Positions 62,210-64,000 of a stretch of 64,000 bases of DNA are shown here, piece by piece. How positions within the stretch are numbered: the first letter of the stretch is position 1; each line of letters starts with the position of its first letter. The notes under the pieces were generated by a model. The model worked only from the letters and a program-made list of their open reading frames with translations, was not told where the DNA came from and ran no database searches. A program made the translations under genes and the position numbers. Source of the DNA: Deltaproteobacteria bacterium (GTDB lineage: Bacteria > Myxococcota > JADLHZ01). The stretch spans positions 1 through 64,000 of the forward strand of contig JADLHZ010000084.1 in assembly GCA_020848545.1 (NCBI GenBank), written 5' to 3'.

Positions 62210-63535
62210 TTAGCGAGCGATCCTCGCCCGCTCGACCAAGCGCCGTTGATCGCGCGCCGCGTCGGCCATGAGCGCGGGCAGCGAGACGTCGAGGAGCTCG
62301 CCGTCGCTGACGCGCGCGATGCCGTCGACGAACACGTGCCGCACGTTGGCCGCCGTGGCGCCGTGCACCAGCGCTGACACCGGATCCGGCGAGGGCAACG
62401 CGAAGCCCGGATCGAGGCAGACGATGTCGGCGCGCTTGCCGGGCTCGAGCGATCCGATCGCGTGCGCGATGCCGAGCGCCGCAGCGCCGCCGATCGTCGC
62501 CAAATCGAGGACGGCCTGCGCGCTCAGGCCGGTCGGACCGTGCTGCAGACGATGCAGCAACGCCGCGAGCCGCATTTCGACGCGTTGATCGAGCGTGTTG
62601 TCGCAGGCCGCGCCGTCGGCGCCGAGCCCCACGCGCACGCCTTTCTTCAAGAGCCGCGGCACGTCGGCGACGCCGCTCGCGAGCTTCAAGTTCGAGCCCG
62701 GGCAGTGGCAGATGGCGGCCCCGCTTGCGACCAGGCACGCTTCTTCGCTCTCGTCGATCCACACGCCGTGCGCGACGACGGTGCCTGCGTGCAGACAGCC
62801 GAGCTCATGCAGCGCTCTGAGATTCTGGTGCCCGGTGATCTGCTTGACCACCTCGATCTCACCCTTGTTCTCCGACGCATGCGTGTGGATGAGCACGCGA
62901 TCGGCGCGTGAACGCTCGGCCACTTTCCGCATCAAGGCGTCGGTGCACGAGAGGATGAAGCGCGGCGCGTAGACGAAGTTGACGCGGCCGCCGCTCGTGT
63001 CATGCCAGCGCTGCTTCTGCGCTTCGGCCGTGCGCAGGGCGGTGTCGGTGTCTTCGAGTAATTCTTTCGGCGCGCCTTCGCCCTGATCCATCAGCGCCTT
63101 GCCGCCGTAGTAGCGCAGGCCCATGTCGCGCGCGGCTTCGAAGATCGCGTCGTGATGTTGCGTCGTGCCCATGTCGAGGATCGTGGTCGTGCCGGTCGTC
63201 AGCAACTCGGCGATGCCCACGCGCGCGGCGGTGTGGCTCGTCTCGGCAGAGTGCGCGGCCTCGAGCGGCCAGATGCGATCCTTCAGCCAAGGCAGTAGCT
63301 CGCGATCGTCGGCGAGGCCGCGGCACAAGGTCTGCGTCAGGTGGATGTGCGCCTGCACGAAGCCCGGGACCACGAAGAGCCCGCGCGCGTCGATCGCTTT
63401 GACGGCACCGTCGGCCGGGAGGTTCTCGCCGATCGCGGCGATCTTGCCGTCTTTCACCAAGACGTCGGCGGTGACGACCTCGCGCGCGGCGTTTTGCGTG
63501 AAGACGAGCCCGCCTCTGATGACGAGCGGGATCAT
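62210..63535 (-). CDS. Amidohydrolase, nucleoside/nucleobase deaminase type
   Basis: 441 aa from the ATG at 63535, which overlaps the cdd stop by 3 nt (ATGA). Metal and substrate motifs: VQAHIHLTQTLCRG (HxH), HTHASENKGEIE (His), VVAHGVWID (His) and GLGADGAACDN (Asp). HIHLTQTLCRGLADDRELLPW closely follows the 5-deoxyadenosine/S-adenosylhomocysteine/guanine-deaminase branch, and the coupling with cytidine deaminase supports nucleoside salvage. The exact substrate is not settled, and an s-triazine hydrolase is an alternative. Cytoplasmic. Confidence 0.85.
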   Translation of the reverse strand: MIPLVIRGGLVFTQNAAREVVTADVLVKDGKIAAIGENLPADGAVKAIDARGLFVVPGFVQAHIHLTQTLCRGLADDRELLPWLKDRIWPLEAAHSAETSHTAARVGIAELLTTGTTTILDMGTTQHHDAIFEAARDMGLRYYGGKALMDQGEGAPKELLEDTDTALRTAEAQKQRWHDTSGGRVNFVYAPRFILSCTDALMRKVAERSRADRVLIHTHASENKGEIEVVKQITGHQNLRALHELGCLHAGTVVAHGVWIDESEEACLVASGAAICHCPGSNLKLASGVADVPRLLKKGVRVGLGADGAACDNTLDQRVEMRLAALLHRLQHGPTGLSAQAVLDLATIGGAAALGIAHAIGSLEPGKRADIVCLDPGFALPSPDPVSALVHGATAANVRHVFVDGIARVSDGELLDVSLPALMADAARDQRRLVERARIAR

Positions 63536-63981
63536 TTTTTCGAACGCTTCGGGCGATCGGGCGGCTCGAAGACGAAGCGCTCGGGTAAGAGATCGGCCAA
63601 GCGGTGCTCGAAGATCTCGCCGGGGTTGCTGCCGACGAGCACGATGGGCAAGTCGCGCGCGAACTCGGCGAGCACCTCGCGGCAGGCGCCGCACGGAGGC
63701 GCGGGCGGCGACGCGTCGGAGGCGATGGCGATGCACTCGAGCTCGCTCTCGCCGTGCGCGATCGCTTGCGCCACGGCGTTGCGCTCGGCGCAGATCGTCA
63801 GGCCGTAAGAGCGGTTCTCCACGTTGCACCCGGCGAAGACGTGGCCGCTCTTCGTCTTCAGCGCGGCGCCAACGCGAAAGCGCGAGTAGGGCGAGTACGC
63901 GCGCGACTTCGCAGTGACCGCGGCGAGGATCAGAGCTTCGTGGCCGGTCGCAGGCGCGCGCTTCTTGGCGGGGTTCTTCAT
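63532..63981 (-). CDS. cdd: Cytidine deaminase
   Basis: 149 aa from the ATG at 63981, set by AGGAGAG at 63985-63991. It deaminates cytidine/deoxycytidine to uridine in pyrimidine salvage. Zinc motifs: CAERNAV (Cys and catalytic Glu) and PPCGACREVL (two Cys); the N-terminal SPYSRFRVGAALKTKSG and FAGCNVENRSY are typical of homotetrameric Cdd. A basic C-terminal tail (RPKRSKK) is extra. It is translationally coupled to the downstream deaminase (ATGA). The gene is complete within the window; the promoter is beyond its end. Confidence 0.93.
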   Translation of the reverse strand: MKNPAKKRAPATGHEALILAAVTAKSRAYSPYSRFRVGAALKTKSGHVFAGCNVENRSYGLTICAERNAVAQAIAHGESELECIAIASDASPPAPPCGACREVLAEFARDLPIVLVGSNPGEIFEHRLADLLPERFVFEPPDRPKRSKK

Positions 63982-64000
63982 TCGCTCTCCTAACACTCCG

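Overview
The window is a contiguous, gene-dense, high-GC bacterial chromosome segment. It has about 50 protein genes, many overlapping by 1-28 nt, and I see no tRNA, rRNA, phage, integrase or transposase gene. The gene content points to the Myxococcota (former Deltaproteobacteria). It includes a eukaryotic-type Ser/Thr kinase, a protein joining an FHA domain to an AgmX/PglI-type C-terminus, VWA and choice-of-anchor lipoproteins, a Dickkopf-like cysteine-rich lipoprotein, (GTTGSTG)n linkers in exported proteins and many secreted orphans. The phylum assignment is inference from content; no rRNA or strong phylogenetic marker apart from L28 is present.

Layout. 0.1-3.3 kb: a large, lower-GC lipoprotein with an endonuclease/exonuclease/phosphatase domain. 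3.5-7.0 kb: a complete D-xylose-type ABC importer (xylFGH) without catabolic genes. 7.0-13.3 kb (minus): a TPR protein, an aconitase-superfamily enzyme with its swivel domain first, a CehA-like PHP lipoprotein and lipB, with overlapping ends. 13.3-17.4 kb: an exported amidohydrolase and a sorbosone-dehydrogenase-like dihaem protein, both with GTTG linkers. 17.6-20.7 kb: a three-gene operon (FHA-AgmX protein plus two orphans). 20.9-25.5 kb: a PRMT-like methyltransferase, a VWA lipoprotein, a double DUF4476 protein and a Ser/Thr kinase. 25.5-29.7 kb: a D-2-hydroxyglutarate-dehydrogenase-like flavoprotein, a rhomboid protease and serA. 29.7-31.1 kb: a fatty-acid-hydroxylase-like protein divergent from a TetR regulator across a palindromic operator.

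31.2-41.4 kb: an SGNH hydrolase, a metallophosphoesterase, fhs, a HAD phosphatase, a class III cyclase-domain protein, an isopenicillin-N-epimerase-like aminotransferase, a UPF0489 protein and fadI-fadJ for beta-oxidation. 41.4-53 kb: mainly envelope genes (barrel proteins, the cysteine-rich lipoprotein, a carboxypeptidase-regulatory-repeat protein, small exported proteins, a TonB-dependent receptor, an M2 peptidase). 53.2-64 kb: an SppA with an N-terminal barrel-like extension, rpmB, a NUDIX hydrolase, a VWA/choice-of-anchor lipoprotein, Big2 and SbsA-like surface lipoproteins, a nucleoside-deaminase-type amidohydrolase and cdd.

The most unusual features are short palindromic elements scattered through the window. 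A GAAAAGGGACCGGGGAGC element occurs at three intergenic loci, one of them a perfect 40-bp palindrome. A GGTCCCTGGGACC element occurs at two gene starts. GTGCCAGACAC elements and an AT-rich 44-bp near-palindrome lie inside coding sequence. They look like REP/MITE-type dispersed repeats that have become gene ends, leaders and even codons. Other points of interest are a bacterial protein with PRMT-like double-E spacing, the barrel-SppA fusion, the swivel-first aconitase and the FHA-AgmX orphan operon.
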